The notes under the pieces: model-generated
Told to the model about the DNA's origin: nothing
Database searches by the model: none
Seen by the model: only the letters and a program-made list of their open reading frames with translations
Shown: piece after piece, positions 54,953 through 64,000 of the stretch
Position numbering within the stretch: position 1 is the first letter of the stretch
Layout of the letters: each line of letters starts with the position of its first letter
From: Enterobacteriaceae bacterium 89
GTDB taxonomy: Bacteria; Pseudomonadota; Gammaproteobacteria; Enterobacterales; Enterobacteriaceae
Reading direction: 5' to 3'
Length of the DNA: 64,000 bases
NCBI GenBank assembly: GCA_014156375.1
Contig: RQJH01000002.1
Coordinates: 154,331 to 218,330, forward strand
Program-made: the position numbers and the translations under genes

Positions 54953-56887
54953 ATGAATATATTCGATCACTATCGCCAGCGTTATGAAGCTGCCAAGGAC
55001 GAAGAGTTCACACTGCAGGAATTTCTTGCCATCTGTAAACAAGATCGCAGTGCCTATGCTAACGCGGCAGAACGCCTGCTAATGGCCATTGGCGAACCTG
55101 TCATGGTCGACACTGCGCACGAGCCCCGGCTGTCCCGTCTATTTTCGAACCGGGTGGTTGCACGCTACCCGGCGTTTGAAGAGTTTTACGGTATGGAAGA
55201 CGCTATCGAACAGATCGTCGCCTACCTGAAGCACGCCGCTCAGGGTCTGGAAGAGAAGAAACAGATCCTCTATTTACTCGGCCCTGTGGGCGGCGGTAAA
55301 TCTTCTCTGGCTGAAAGACTGAAATCACTGATGCAGCGCGTGCCGATTTACGTGCTGAGTGCCAACGGCGAACGCAGCCCGGTCAACGATCATCCGCTGT
55401 GTCTGTTTAACCCGCAGGAAGACGCGCAAATTCTCGAGAAAGAGTACGGCGTCCCTAACCGCTACCTGGGCACCATCATGTCACCGTGGGCGGCGAAGCG
55501 TCTGAATGAGTTTGGTGGCGACATCACCAAGTTCCGCGTGGTGAAAGTGTGGCCATCGATTCTGGCGCAGATTGCGATTGCTAAAACTGAACCCGGCGAT
55601 GAGAACAACCAGGATATCTCCGCGCTGGTCGGGAAAGTGGACATCCGCAAACTGGAAAACCACGCCCAGAACGATCCGGATGCTTATGGCTATTCCGGCG
55701 CGCTGTGCCGTGCCAACCAGGGGATTATGGAATTCGTCGAGATGTTTAAAGCGCCGATTAAGGTGCTGCACCCTCTGCTGACGGCGACTCAGGAAGGAAA
55801 CTATAACGGCACCGAAGGGATTTCTGCCCTGCCGTTCAACGGTATTATCCTGGCGCACTCCAACGAATCTGAGTGGGTGACCTTCCGTAACAACAAAAAC
55901 AACGAGGCGTTCCTTGACCGTGTGTATATCGTCAAAGTGCCTTATTGCCTGCGGATCTCCGAAGAGATCAAGATTTACGAAAAACTGCTCAATCACAGTG
56001 AGCTGACCCACGCACCGTGTGCGCCGGGCACGCTGGAAACGCTGTCCCGTTTCTCGATCCTGTCGCGCCTGAAAGAGCCGGAAAACTCCAGCATCTACTC
56101 GAAAATGCGCGTCTATGACGGTGAAAGCCTGAAAGACACCGATCCGAAAGCGAAATCCTACCAGGAGTATCGCGATTACTCGGGCGTGGACGAAGGGATG
56201 AACGGCCTCTCCACCCGCTTTGCGTTCAAAATTCTCTCCCGTGTGTTCAACTTCGACCATGCGGAAGTGGCGGCCAACCCGGTGCATCTGTTCTACGTGC
56301 TGGAGCAGCAGATTGAACGTGAGCAGTTCCCGCAGGAGCAGGCAGAACGCTATCTGGAATTCCTCAAAGGTTATCTGATCCCGAAATACGCCGAGTTCAT
56401 CGGCAAAGAGATCCAGACCGCCTACCTGGAATCCTACTCTGAGTACGGACAGAACATTTTTGACCGTTATGTCACCTACGCAGATTTCTGGATCCAGGAT
56501 CAGGAGTACCGCGACCCGGATACCGGTCAGCTGTTTGACCGTGAATCCCTGAATGCGGAACTGGAAAAAATTGAAAAGCCTGCCGGGATCAGCAACCCGA
56601 AAGACTTCCGCAACGAAATCGTCAATTTCGTGCTGCGCGCCAGAGCCAACAACAGCGGACGTAACCCGAACTGGACCAGCTACGAAAAACTGCGCACGGT
56701 TATTGAGAAGAAAATGTTCTCCAATACCGAAGAGCTGCTGCCGGTGATTTCGTTTAACGCCAAAACCTCAACCGATGAGCAGAAAAAGCACGACGATTTT
56801 GTCGACCGGATGATGGAGAAAGGCTATACCCGCAAACAGGTCCGTCTGCTGTGTGAATGGTATCTGCGTGTGCGTAAGTCGTCATAA
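54953..56887 (+). CDS. yeaG: PrkA-type serine protein kinase YeaG
   Basis: A 644-residue protein with an N-terminal AAA domain (Walker A LLGPVGGGKSSLAERL near residue 110) and a C-terminal kinase-like PrkA domain. It matches E. coli YeaG, a stress-induced kinase involved in the response to sustained nitrogen starvation. It is followed by yeaH and belongs to the widespread yeaG-yeaH-ycgB group, of which ycgB is not in the window. Confidence 0.96.
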   Translation: MNIFDHYRQRYEAAKDEEFTLQEFLAICKQDRSAYANAAERLLMAIGEPVMVDTAHEPRLSRLFSNRVVARYPAFEEFYGMEDAIEQIVAYLKHAAQGLEEKKQILYLLGPVGGGKSSLAERLKSLMQRVPIYVLSANGERSPVNDHPLCLFNPQEDAQILEKEYGVPNRYLGTIMSPWAAKRLNEFGGDITKFRVVKVWPSILAQIAIAKTEPGDENNQDISALVGKVDIRKLENHAQNDPDAYGYSGALCRANQGIMEFVEMFKAPIKVLHPLLTATQEGNYNGTEGISALPFNGIILAHSNESEWVTFRNNKNNEAFLDRVYIVKVPYCLRISEEIKIYEKLLNHSELTHAPCAPGTLETLSRFSILSRLKEPENSSIYSKMRVYDGESLKDTDPKAKSYQEYRDYSGVDEGMNGLSTRFAFKILSRVFNFDHAEVAANPVHLFYVLEQQIEREQFPQEQAERYLEFLKGYLIPKYAEFIGKEIQTAYLESYSEYGQNIFDRYVTYADFWIQDQEYRDPDTGQLFDRESLNAELEKIEKPAGISNPKDFRNEIVNFVLRARANNSGRNPNWTSYEKLRTVIEKKMFSNTEELLPVISFNAKTSTDEQKKHDDFVDRMMEKGYTRKQVRLLCEWYLRVRKSS

Positions 56888-56900
56888 CAGCCACAAAATG

Positions 56901-58252
<1,352 letters not shown>

Positions 58253-58258
58253 CCTCCG

Positions 58259-58290
58259 TCGGCCAGGGAGTTTTCTCTGGCCGATTTTTT
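58259..58290 (+). terminator. yeaGH operon terminator
   Basis: TCGGCCAG and CTGGCCGA arms with a ten-base loop, then TTTTTT, six bases after the yeaH stop. Confidence 0.93.
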
Positions 58291-58354
58291 CCACTGTTGC
58301 TCGCTCCGCCTTACGGGACTATGCTGACTGCCTGGTTTTTTTACTGGAGTCACC

Positions 58355-58861
58355 ATGTCTGAGATCGCCTCCCGCAACGTTCATCAACATCTTCTTGAAG
58401 TACTGGATAACGAACAGGCCCGCTTTCGGGTGATGGAGCATGAAGCCATTGGCAAATGCGAAGCCGTGTCTGAGATCCGCGGCACGGCCCTGGGTCAGGG
58501 TGCAAAAGCGCTGCTGTGCAAAGTGAAAGGTAACGGAGTGAAGCAGCACGTGCTGGCCATTCTGGCCGCCGATCAACAGGCTGATTTGCAGCGCCTGGCG
58601 CAGCATCTTGGTGGGCTGAAGGCGTCGCTGGCAAGCCCGGCTGAAGTGGATGAACTGACCGCCTGCGTGTTTGGCGCGATCCCGCCGTTCAGCTTCCATC
58701 CTTCTTTAAAGCTGGTGGCCGATCCGCTGCTGTTTGAACGCTACGATGAAATTGCTTTTAACGCCGGGCTGCTGGAGAAATCCATCATCATGGATACCCA
58801 GGATTACCTGCGTATTGCCAAACCGGAACTCGCCGTTTTCCGCCGGGAAAACGAAGCTTAA
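58355..58861 (+). CDS. yeaK: YbaK-family aminoacyl-tRNA deacylase YeaK
   Basis: A 168-residue editing-domain protein of the INS/YbaK superfamily (E. coli YeaK 167). EAIGKCEAVSEIRGTALGQGAKALLCKV and ADQQADLQRL are typical, with GAIPPFSFHPSLKLVADP near the C-terminus. In E. coli it hydrolyses mischarged Ser-tRNA(Thr). Its stop overlaps the stop of yoaI on the other strand. Confidence 0.93.
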   Translation: MSEIASRNVHQHLLEVLDNEQARFRVMEHEAIGKCEAVSEIRGTALGQGAKALLCKVKGNGVKQHVLAILAADQQADLQRLAQHLGGLKASLASPAEVDELTACVFGAIPPFSFHPSLKLVADPLLFERYDEIAFNAGLLEKSIIMDTQDYLRIAKPELAVFRRENEA

Positions 58862-58962
58862 CTGCGGCGTTCCAGAAACAGCACCGAGGCAATCAGCACC
58901 AAAGCCACAGCGAAGAACGCTGAGGAAATCAGGATTGTCTCGGTCAACATAGGATCGTTCAT
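58858..58962 (-). CDS. yoaI: Small membrane protein YoaI
   Basis: A 34-codon gene encoding MNDPMLTETI, one hydrophobic helix and a final LERRS. It aligns along its whole length with the 34-residue E. coli YoaI, which is PhoB/PhoR-linked and spans the inner membrane once. It starts behind GAGG and ends convergently on yeaK with a four-base overlap. Confidence 0.9.
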   Translation of the reverse strand: MNDPMLTETILISSAFFAVALVLIASVLFLERRS

Positions 58963-59078
58963 CGTCACACCTCTATAACCACATTCCGGCTGACTCTACT
59001 TTTCCCCTCTTTGATGACAGCAGAATGACATCCAGCCGCTGATGAAAAATAATCCTGCCGATAACCCTTTTTCTGCGT

Positions 59079-59103
59079 AAAGTAAGCAGGCTTACTTTTT
59101 TTT
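59079..59103 (+). terminator. Intrinsic terminator just upstream of yeaL
   Basis: AAAGTAAGC-AG-GCTTACTTT followed by TTTTT, only 21 bases before the yeaL start codon. It could end yeaK transcripts or act as an attenuator in the yeaL leader. Confidence 0.8.
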
Positions 59104-59124
59104 ACTTCTGGCAAGGATACCCAC

Positions 59125-59571
59125 ATGTTAGATCCCACCCTGCTGATACTGCTGGGGCTGGCAGCGCTCGGCTTTATCAGTCATAACACCACGGTTGCCG
59201 TCTCGATTCTGGTGCTGATTATTATCCGCGTCACTCCGCTAAGTACCTTTTTTCCCTGGATTGAACGTCAGGGCCTGAGCGTCGGTATTATTATTCTGAC
59301 TATCGCGGTGATGGCTCCCATTGCCAGCGGCACTCTGCCCGCTTCCACGCTTCTGCATTCGTTCGTTAACTGGAAATCTCTGGTGGCGATTGCCGTCGGG
59401 GTTTTTGTTTCCTGGCTGGGTGGCCGGGGAGTACAGCTGATGGGAACACAGCCGCACCTGGTAGCCGGACTGCTGGTGGGAACGGTGCTTGGCGTGGCGC
59501 TGTTTCGCGGAGTGCCCGTCGGGCCGCTTATCGCCGCCGGGATTGTCTCGCTGTTTATTGGGAAGACGTAA
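59125..59571 (+). CDS. yeaL: DUF441 inner-membrane protein YeaL
   Basis: A 148-residue protein with about four membrane helices, equal in length to E. coli YeaL. Conserved segments include [20 protein letters not shown] and [15 protein letters not shown]. The function is unknown. Its end overlaps the nimR 3' end by 17 bases. Confidence 0.94.
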   Translation: MLDPTLLILLGLAALGFISHNTTVAVSILVLIIIRVTPLSTFFPWIERQGLSVGIIILTIAVMAPIASGTLPASTLLHSFVNWKSLVAIAVGVFVSWLGGRGVQLMGTQPHLVAGLLVGTVLGVALFRGVPVGPLIAAGIVSLFIGKT

Positions 59572-60346
59572 CCAGCGTCGTCAGGTAACGCCCTGGCGTC
59601 TGTCCCAGGCCTTTACGGAACATGGTGATAAACGCCGTCGTGGAGTCGTAGCCCAGCGAATGCGCTGCCTGCTGCACCGTTTGCCCGCGGATCAGCAGCT
59701 GCAGCGCCAGGATCAGCTGTAGCTGATGACGCCAGCGGCGGAAGCTCAGGCCGGTTTCTTTCACCACCAGCCGCGCCAGATTACGCTCGCTCATGGCAAA
59801 CCGGCTTGCCCACTGCCCCAGCGTTTGCCACTCCGCAGGCTTAGCCGCCATGGTTTCCACCATGGTGCGGATTTTAGGATGGGCAGAAACCGGCAGCTGA
59901 AGCTGCTCCTGCGGCTGTTGCGGTAACTCATCGAACAAGACCTGCACCAGCCGCTGTGTCACTTCTGCTTTCAGCTCACAGCCCTGCCGTTCCGTCAGCT
60001 TAAGGATCAGCTCACGCACCAGCGGTGAGATTTTCAACGTACAGCAGTGGTCCGGCATTGCCGCCGCACCCGGTTCAATAAACAGAAAACACAGCCTGGC
60101 GCCGGGCGTGGCGCTGTTGCTGTGCGGCACGCTGCCGGGGATCCACACCGCATACTGCGGCGGTACCATCCACATGGCGTTTTCCACCTCGCAGGTAATG
60201 GCCCCGTGCAGCGCGAGGATCAACTGGCCTTTGCGATGCTGGTGGATGGGAATGAACTGTTCATCGGCCACCACCTGAATGTGAAAAGCCACCGCCGCAT
60301 CGTGCTGGTTGTCTGGCTCGTAGCCACCAAGGCCTAATCCTTTCAT
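59555..60346 (-). CDS. nimR: AraC-family regulator NimR
   Basis: A 263-residue AraC-type regulator. An N-terminal cupin sensor ([20 protein letters not shown]) precedes two C-terminal helix-turn-helix motifs ([20 protein letters not shown] and [19 protein letters not shown]). It corresponds to E. coli NimR (YeaM), which represses the divergent nimT efflux gene and gives 2-nitroimidazole resistance when inactivated. The 103-bp nimR-nimT gap should carry its operator; I could not define it. Confidence 0.93.
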   Translation of the reverse strand: MKGLGLGGYEPDNQHDAAVAFHIQVVADEQFIPIHQHRKGQLILALHGAITCEVENAMWMVPPQYAVWIPGSVPHSNSATPGARLCFLFIEPGAAAMPDHCCTLKISPLVRELILKLTERQGCELKAEVTQRLVQVLFDELPQQPQEQLQLPVSAHPKIRTMVETMAAKPAEWQTLGQWASRFAMSERNLARLVVKETGLSFRRWRHQLQLILALQLLIRGQTVQQAAHSLGYDSTTAFITMFRKGLGQTPGRYLTTLVTSSQ

Positions 60347-60449
60347 AACCTGCTTTGTCCGATATTAGCGATTAATTGTCATTGTAGCTTGATTTCATCA
60401 CGGTGGAAAAAGGCTATTGTTATCACTCCTTAGAATGATTGAGAACACC

Positions 60450-61634
60450 ATGAGTACGACCACCATCGCTTCCCGCCGGAACCTGCTGCTGATTGCCGGG
60501 ATCCTGCTTATCGCTACTTCACTGCGCGTTATCTTTACCGGGGCCGCCCCCCTGCTTGACAACATTCGTGCCGACTATGGCCTGACGACGGCCCAGACCG
60601 GGCTGTTGACCACCCTGCCTTTGCTTGCCTTTGGCCTGATATCTCCCCTCGCCGCCGGGTTTGCCCGTCGCTTCGGCATGGAAAGAAGCCTCTTTGGTGC
60701 CTTGCTTCTGATGTGCGCCGGGATTGCCGTGCGTTCACTGCCTTCCCCGGTGATGCTGTATGTTGGTACCGCGATCCTCGGCGCGGGGATCGCATTGGGT
60801 AACGTTTTGCTGCCAGGGCTTATCAAGCGTGATTTCTCCGGCCACGTCGCCAAAATGGTCGGCGCATATTCCCTGACAATGGGCGGCGCTGCGGCCCTGG
60901 GCTCTGCGCTGGTGGTTCCGCTGGCTCTGAGCGGCTTAGGCTGGCACGGTGCGCTGCTGGCGCTGATGGTCTTCCCGCTGATTGGTCTGATTGCCTGGCT
61001 GCCGCAGTGGCGCAACCACACGCCTGCGCCGCTGACCAATGCCCGTAGTCTGCACGATAAAGGGATCTGGCGCTCGGCGCTGGCCTGGCAGGTAACGCTG
61101 TTCCTCGGCATCAACTCGCTGGTGTATTACGTGATCATTGGCTGGCTGCCCGCCATTTTGATTAGCCACGGCTACAGCGAATCTCAGGCTGGCTCCCTGC
61201 ACGGCCTGCTGCAGCTGGCGACCGCTGCGCCGGGTCTGCTGATCCCGCTGGTGCTGCACAAGCTGAAAGACCAGAAAGGTATTGCGATTGCGGTGGCCCT
61301 GATGTGTGCCGTGAGCGCGATAGGCTACTGGCTGCTGCCAGAACAAGCCGTGATATGGACGCTGATTTTTGGTTTTGGCTCCGGCGCAACCATGATCCTC
61401 GGCCTGACATTTATCGGTCTACGAGCAGGTTCAGCGCATCAGGCCGCCGCGCTTTCAGGCATGGCGCAGTCCGTGGGCTATCTGCTGGCAGCCTGTGGAC
61501 CTCCGCTGATGGGTAAAATTCATGACGTCAGCGGCGACTGGCACCTGCCGCTGATAGCCATTGCGATTATTTCACTGCTGATGGCGGTGTTTGGCGGACT
61601 GGCCGGACGCGCGCGGGAGATTGGCGGAAGATAA
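60450..61634 (+). CDS. nimT: MFS 2-nitroimidazole exporter NimT
   Basis: A 394-residue, 12-helix major facilitator of the CynX/NimT family (E. coli YeaN). LRVIFTGAAPLLDNIRADYG, ARRFGMERSLFGALLLMCAG and GIALGNVLLPGLIKRDF are conserved. It exports 2-nitroimidazole; the natural substrate is not known. The ATG at 60450 is preferred because it matches the homologue; another in-frame ATG lies five codons upstream. It is divergent from its regulator gene. Confidence 0.93.
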   Translation: MSTTTIASRRNLLLIAGILLIATSLRVIFTGAAPLLDNIRADYGLTTAQTGLLTTLPLLAFGLISPLAAGFARRFGMERSLFGALLLMCAGIAVRSLPSPVMLYVGTAILGAGIALGNVLLPGLIKRDFSGHVAKMVGAYSLTMGGAAALGSALVVPLALSGLGWHGALLALMVFPLIGLIAWLPQWRNHTPAPLTNARSLHDKGIWRSALAWQVTLFLGINSLVYYVIIGWLPAILISHGYSESQAGSLHGLLQLATAAPGLLIPLVLHKLKDQKGIAIAVALMCAVSAIGYWLLPEQAVIWTLIFGFGSGATMILGLTFIGLRAGSAHQAAALSGMAQSVGYLLAACGPPLMGKIHDVSGDWHLPLIAIAIISLLMAVFGGLAGRAREIGGR

Positions 61635-61640
61635 AATAAT

Positions 61641-61736
61641 GCCCGGCGGCGCAAGCTTGCCGGACCTACAGAACCACTGGCTTATTGTAGGTCCGGTAAG
61701 GCAATAGCCGCCACCGGGCAATCATTCACCGGGCAA
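61641..61736. repeat. REP/BIME cluster after nimT
   Basis: GCCCGGCGGCGCAAGC...GCCGGACCTACA and TGTAGGTCCGGTAAGGCAAT...CCACCGGGCAA form an inverted pair, with an extra CACCGGGCA half unit at the right end. Confidence 0.85.
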
Positions 61737-61739
61737 AAA

Positions 61740-62447
61740 TCAGTTAACCGCAGCCCGAAGGAAAGCGTGAACCAGCGGTGCAGGACGCCCGGCAAGCGCA
61801 TTGCGCTCGTGCTGGAACAGCGTGCCGACAAAGAAAGGATGCGTCACTAACTCCACCGCGCGGATCTCCCCTTCTTCATCCCAGCCGGTCACGCGCAGCG
61901 CGCCCTCTTCCAGCTCTTTGGCAAACTCCGCAGAAATGCCGTAGTTGCAGTGATAACCCTCTTCAATGCTGAGACGTCCATAGGCTTTGGCAATCAGCGT
62001 ATTCGCCCGCAGCTCAATATGGTCTGTTTTCTCCACCAGCGAACAGGTCAGCGGCGCAATCACCATCCGTCCTTCGTTATCCGTTTCGGCATGTGCCGCA
62101 TCGTTCCAGCCCAGCACATTACGGGCATACTCAATAATCGCGTGCTGAAAACCGCCACAGGTACCAAGAAATGGAATACTGTTTTCGCGGGCGTAGCGGA
62201 TAGCGGTGAATGCCCCTTCCGCATGCTGATAAGGGCTTGCCGGAACCACCCAAATCGCGTCATAGCCCACTAAATCTTCCGCGCTGTTGATGTCAGCGGT
62301 GGCAATCCAGTCGTAGTCTGCGGCCACGTCGAGTACCGCTACGGCATCATCAATGGCAAGAGGAATGGCCTGATGGGCAAGCACATCGGCATTGAAGTCG
62401 CCCACAAGGGCAATGCGCAGGGTCGTTTTCAGGGGAGAGTGTTCCAT
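61740..62447 (-). CDS. Class I glutamine amidotransferase, CTP-synthase C-terminal-like
   Basis: A 235-residue stand-alone amidotransferase related to the glutaminase domain of CTP synthase. The nucleophile elbow is C97 in FLGTCGGFQH, and the His-Glu pair lies in HPFFVGTLFQHE. LRIALVGDFNADVLAHQAIP at the start matches the CTP-synthase GATase linker region. The synthetase domain is absent, so it must serve another acceptor or act as a hydrolase or peptidase. It is divergent from yeaO. E. coli K-12 has no counterpart here. Confidence 0.85.
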   Translation of the reverse strand: MEHSPLKTTLRIALVGDFNADVLAHQAIPLAIDDAVAVLDVAADYDWIATADINSAEDLVGYDAIWVVPASPYQHAEGAFTAIRYARENSIPFLGTCGGFQHAIIEYARNVLGWNDAAHAETDNEGRMVIAPLTCSLVEKTDHIELRANTLIAKAYGRLSIEEGYHCNYGISAEFAKELEEGALRVTGWDEEGEIRAVELVTHPFFVGTLFQHERNALAGRPAPLVHAFLRAAVN

Positions 62448-62602
62448 TGGGGATCCTTATGAAGACAATGAACGGGCACATAAGGAACCTCAGACTACCC
62501 GGATTTTCCCCTAAGAACAATCCCCTGAAATGGCGGGGAGTGGGCGTTCCTATTCTGTCGGGAACGTACTATCCTGTTGAAAAGGCAGCAGGAGGAAAAG
62601 GA

Positions 62603-62953
62603 ATGATCCAGTGCAAACGTGTCTACGACCCGCTATCCGCCGACGATGGCTATCGCGTTCTGGTCGACAGGCTTTGGCCGCGCGGCATCCGCAAGGAGGA
62701 TTTGATCTACGATGAGTGGTGCAAAACGCTCACGCCCTCTTCTGAGCTGCGTAAGGCTTTTCACAGTGAAGTGATCGATTTCGCCACATTTTGTCAGCAT
62801 TACCGCGACGAGCTAAGACAGAACGTGGCTGAAGGAGAGCGGCTGGCAGAAATTGCCGGGCGGCAGACGGTCACTCTGCTGTATGCCGCTAAAAACCAGC
62901 AGCAGAACCATGCGCTGGTGCTGGCAGACTGGCTGAACGGCCTTACTCCATAA
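62603..62953 (+). CDS. yeaO: DUF488 protein YeaO
   Basis: A 116-residue protein that aligns end to end with E. coli YeaO: CKRVYDPLSADDGYRVLVD, RLWPRGIRKEDL and LLYAAKNQQQNHALVLADWL. The function is unknown. The frame is open for a further 52 codons upstream, but ATG 62603 has AGGAGGAAAAGG directly before it and fits the family length. Its last 11 bases overlap the next gene on the minus strand. Confidence 0.93.
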   Translation: MIQCKRVYDPLSADDGYRVLVDRLWPRGIRKEDLIYDEWCKTLTPSSELRKAFHSEVIDFATFCQHYRDELRQNVAEGERLAEIAGRQTVTLLYAAKNQQQNHALVLADWLNGLTP

Positions 62954-63248
62954 TTTTTTCCAGCTCATCGGCTGGCAGCGCGTCCGGGGTTAAGGGCAGC
63001 AGATGCTCCGGACGCACAAACGCATAGCCTTCCTGCCCGTCAACGGAATGGATATTGCCCGTCACCAGCCACAACGCGCGCTGCGCCTGCTGAGGTAATT
63101 CAGTCACCACACCATTTACCGGGTTCAGCACGCGCTCGCCTGGCTGGCACAGCGCAAATAAAGAAACGGACTTCCCGATATTTGCCCGGCCGGAGGTGGT
63201 ACGGGCACCAATAATCATCGCGAGGGTGCCCGGTTTTAACTGAATCAT
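62943..63248 (-). CDS. Small hypothetical protein, SH3-like fold predicted
   Basis: A 101-residue protein I cannot name. The pattern LKPGTLAMIIGARTTSGRAN then IGKSVSLFALCQPGE and WLVTGN suggests a small all-beta SH3/KOW-like barrel, with a C-terminal segment of the form FVRPEHLLPLTPD. No signal peptide or membrane helix. The ATG at 63248 is favoured over a GTG five codons upstream. Proteins of this pattern occur both in prophages and as lone chromosomal genes, so the origin is open. Confidence 0.6.
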   Translation of the reverse strand: MIQLKPGTLAMIIGARTTSGRANIGKSVSLFALCQPGERVLNPVNGVVTELPQQAQRALWLVTGNIHSVDGQEGYAFVRPEHLLPLTPDALPADELEKIME

Positions 63249-63316
63249 GCTGCTCTCACTCACACTGAAATTAAGATTAATCTTAAGTCCAGTTTATCCT
63301 GGAGAGCCGGGGACTG

Positions 63317-63559
63317 TCACGACTGGGAATGATCCCGGCGAAATAATGTCCATTCGTCGATAGTCTCACCGCCCGGTAATTTGCAGTCAGCACGCTCGCC
63401 CTGTGCAGTTTTCACCGTCACCCGGGTTCCGCCTTTTTGCTGGCAATACACTGCAGCAGGGTTCGCCATGCCTATATTTGGCGGCGGCGGTGCATCATTT
63501 TGCTGTGCTGCGCACCCGGCCAACAGCAGCGGGAGCATTATTCCGGCATATTTCTTCAC
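63317..63559 (-). CDS. yoaF: DUF333 lipoprotein YoaF
   Basis: An 80-residue lipoprotein with the lipobox LLAGC (Cys16) and the DUF333 core GMANPAAVYCQQKGG ... CKLPGGETIDEW, ending LFRRDH. It matches E. coli YoaF. It is likely anchored in the outer membrane; the role is unknown. The order yeaO, yoaF, dgcP is that of E. coli. Confidence 0.93.
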   Translation of the reverse strand: MKKYAGIMLPLLLAGCAAQQNDAPPPPNIGMANPAAVYCQQKGGTRVTVKTAQGERADCKLPGGETIDEWTLFRRDHSQS

Positions 63560-63689
63560 AGTACGTCCTTAGAGAAGTGGTTTGGCTTTAATCTCCACTA
63601 TTTCTTCATTTTCACTGCACTTTTGCAAATTAAATTCAGAGTGTTCTCGCAATGACCAGAGAACAGATCATTCCATAATCAATGAGTTT

Positions 63690-63718
63690 TCCCCGCCTTC
63701 CCCGGCGGGGCTTTTTTT
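63690..63718 (+). terminator. Orphan intrinsic terminator between yoaF and dgcP
   Basis: CCCCGCC and GGCGGGG arms followed by CTTTTTTT, reading on the plus strand. No plus-strand gene lies directly upstream; yeaO ends 740 bp before it. An eight-codon ORF (63652-63678) ends 11 bases before the hairpin. Confidence 0.82.
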
Positions 63719-63852
63719 ACCTCAATATTCATCGCATTCTCGCCCATTCGATGTATAAAATTTGATGTATTCATGGTTTACTATGGAGATATAGCCGATC
63801 TTTTCAGCGTAGCGTGCAGCTCGTTCTCATCATTGCACGGGAGTTTCAGGTC

Positions 63853-64000
63853 ATGTCAGATATTATTCTTGCCCGCGTATCGCAAACCCTCGCGACAGAA
63901 CAATCACTCGAAAGCCTTGTGCGTCAACTGCTTGAGATGCTCGAGCTGGTCACGCATATGGAGTCGACCTACCTGACCCGGGTGGATAACAGCACTCGCC
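63853..64000 (+). CDS. dgcP: Diguanylate cyclase DgcP, N-terminal fragment (cut by window edge)
   Basis: The first 49 codons. The start MSDIILARVSQTLATEQSLE and the following SLVRQLLEMLELVTHMESTY match the GAF-domain N-terminus of E. coli DgcP (YeaP). The GGDEF domain lies beyond the window. In E. coli it makes cyclic di-GMP and localises to the cell pole. Confidence 0.9.
   Translation, partial: MSDIILARVSQTLATEQSLESLVRQLLEMLELVTHMESTYLTRVDNSTR

Noticed and set aside
54726-54956. 76-codon frame upstream of yeaG
   Set aside because: It spans the sigma54 promoter, lacks a recognisable product and runs into the yeaG start; most likely non-coding.

Overview
The window is chromosomal DNA of a member of the Enterobacteriaceae, most like the Enterobacter / Lelliottia / Leclercia / Kluyvera group. 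Most genes are close relatives of the E. coli K-12 block from nadE to dgcP (yeaP), in nearly the same order: nadE, ves, spy, astEBDAC, xthA, ynjBCDEF, ynjA, cho, nudG, ynjH, gdhA, topB, selD, ydjA, sppA, ansA, pncA, yeaC, msrB, gapA, yeaD, mipA, yeaGH, yeaK, yoaI, yeaL, nimR, nimT, yeaO, yoaF, dgcP. The species cannot be fixed from this sequence alone. nadE is cut at the left edge and dgcP at the right edge.

Layout. 0-3.6 kb: glaR, divergent from glaH-lhgO (glutarate / 2-hydroxyglutarate catabolism), sits next to nadE, without the gab genes that accompany it in E. coli. 3.6-5 kb: ves and spy. 5.3-12.2 kb: a chaperone-usher fimbrial operon (pilin, chaperone, usher, two-domain adhesin, minor pilin) between two CRP/IprA-like regulators. 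12.2-18.2 kb: the ast arginine-catabolic operon (astC-A-D-B-E on the minus strand) with a readable sigma54 promoter. 18.6-29.4 kb: a variable interval where E. coli has astC next to xthA. It holds a flavoprotein disulfide oxidoreductase, an AT-rich orphan gene with a HEPN-type RNase motif, a P4/P1-like C4 antisense-RNA immunity remnant, a PEP-mutase-like enzyme overlapping an Ada-like gene broken by an amber codon, a hexapeptide acyltransferase, a large autotransporter, a VOC protein and a cold-shock-domain protein. 29.6-38.8 kb: xthA, a TVP38-family membrane protein, the ynjBCD ABC transporter with ynjE, ynjF-ynjA, cho under a LexA box, nudG and ynjH. 39-48.8 kb: gdhA, topB, selD, a class A acid phosphatase, ydjA, sppA, ansA, pncA. 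49-64 kb: a secreted GH18 chitinase, yeaC, msrB, gapA, yeaD, mipA, the yeaGH stress operon behind a second sigma54 promoter, yeaK, yoaI, yeaL, nimR/nimT, a CTP-synthase-like amidotransferase, yeaO, a small unknown, yoaF and the start of dgcP.

Shared themes. Nitrogen and carbon scavenging recur (ast, gdhA, ansA, pncA, glaH-lhgO, chitinase), and the two sigma54 promoters (ast, yeaGH) tie two blocks to NtrC-type control. Short palindromic repeats fill many intergenic gaps: an enterobacterial REP/BIME type and a second family built on CCCTCTCCC/GGGAGAGGG. No tRNA, rRNA, CRISPR array, integrase or intact IS element was seen. The best candidate for undescribed biology is the HEPN-motif gene beside the C4-type immunity remnant at 20.2-22.2 kb.
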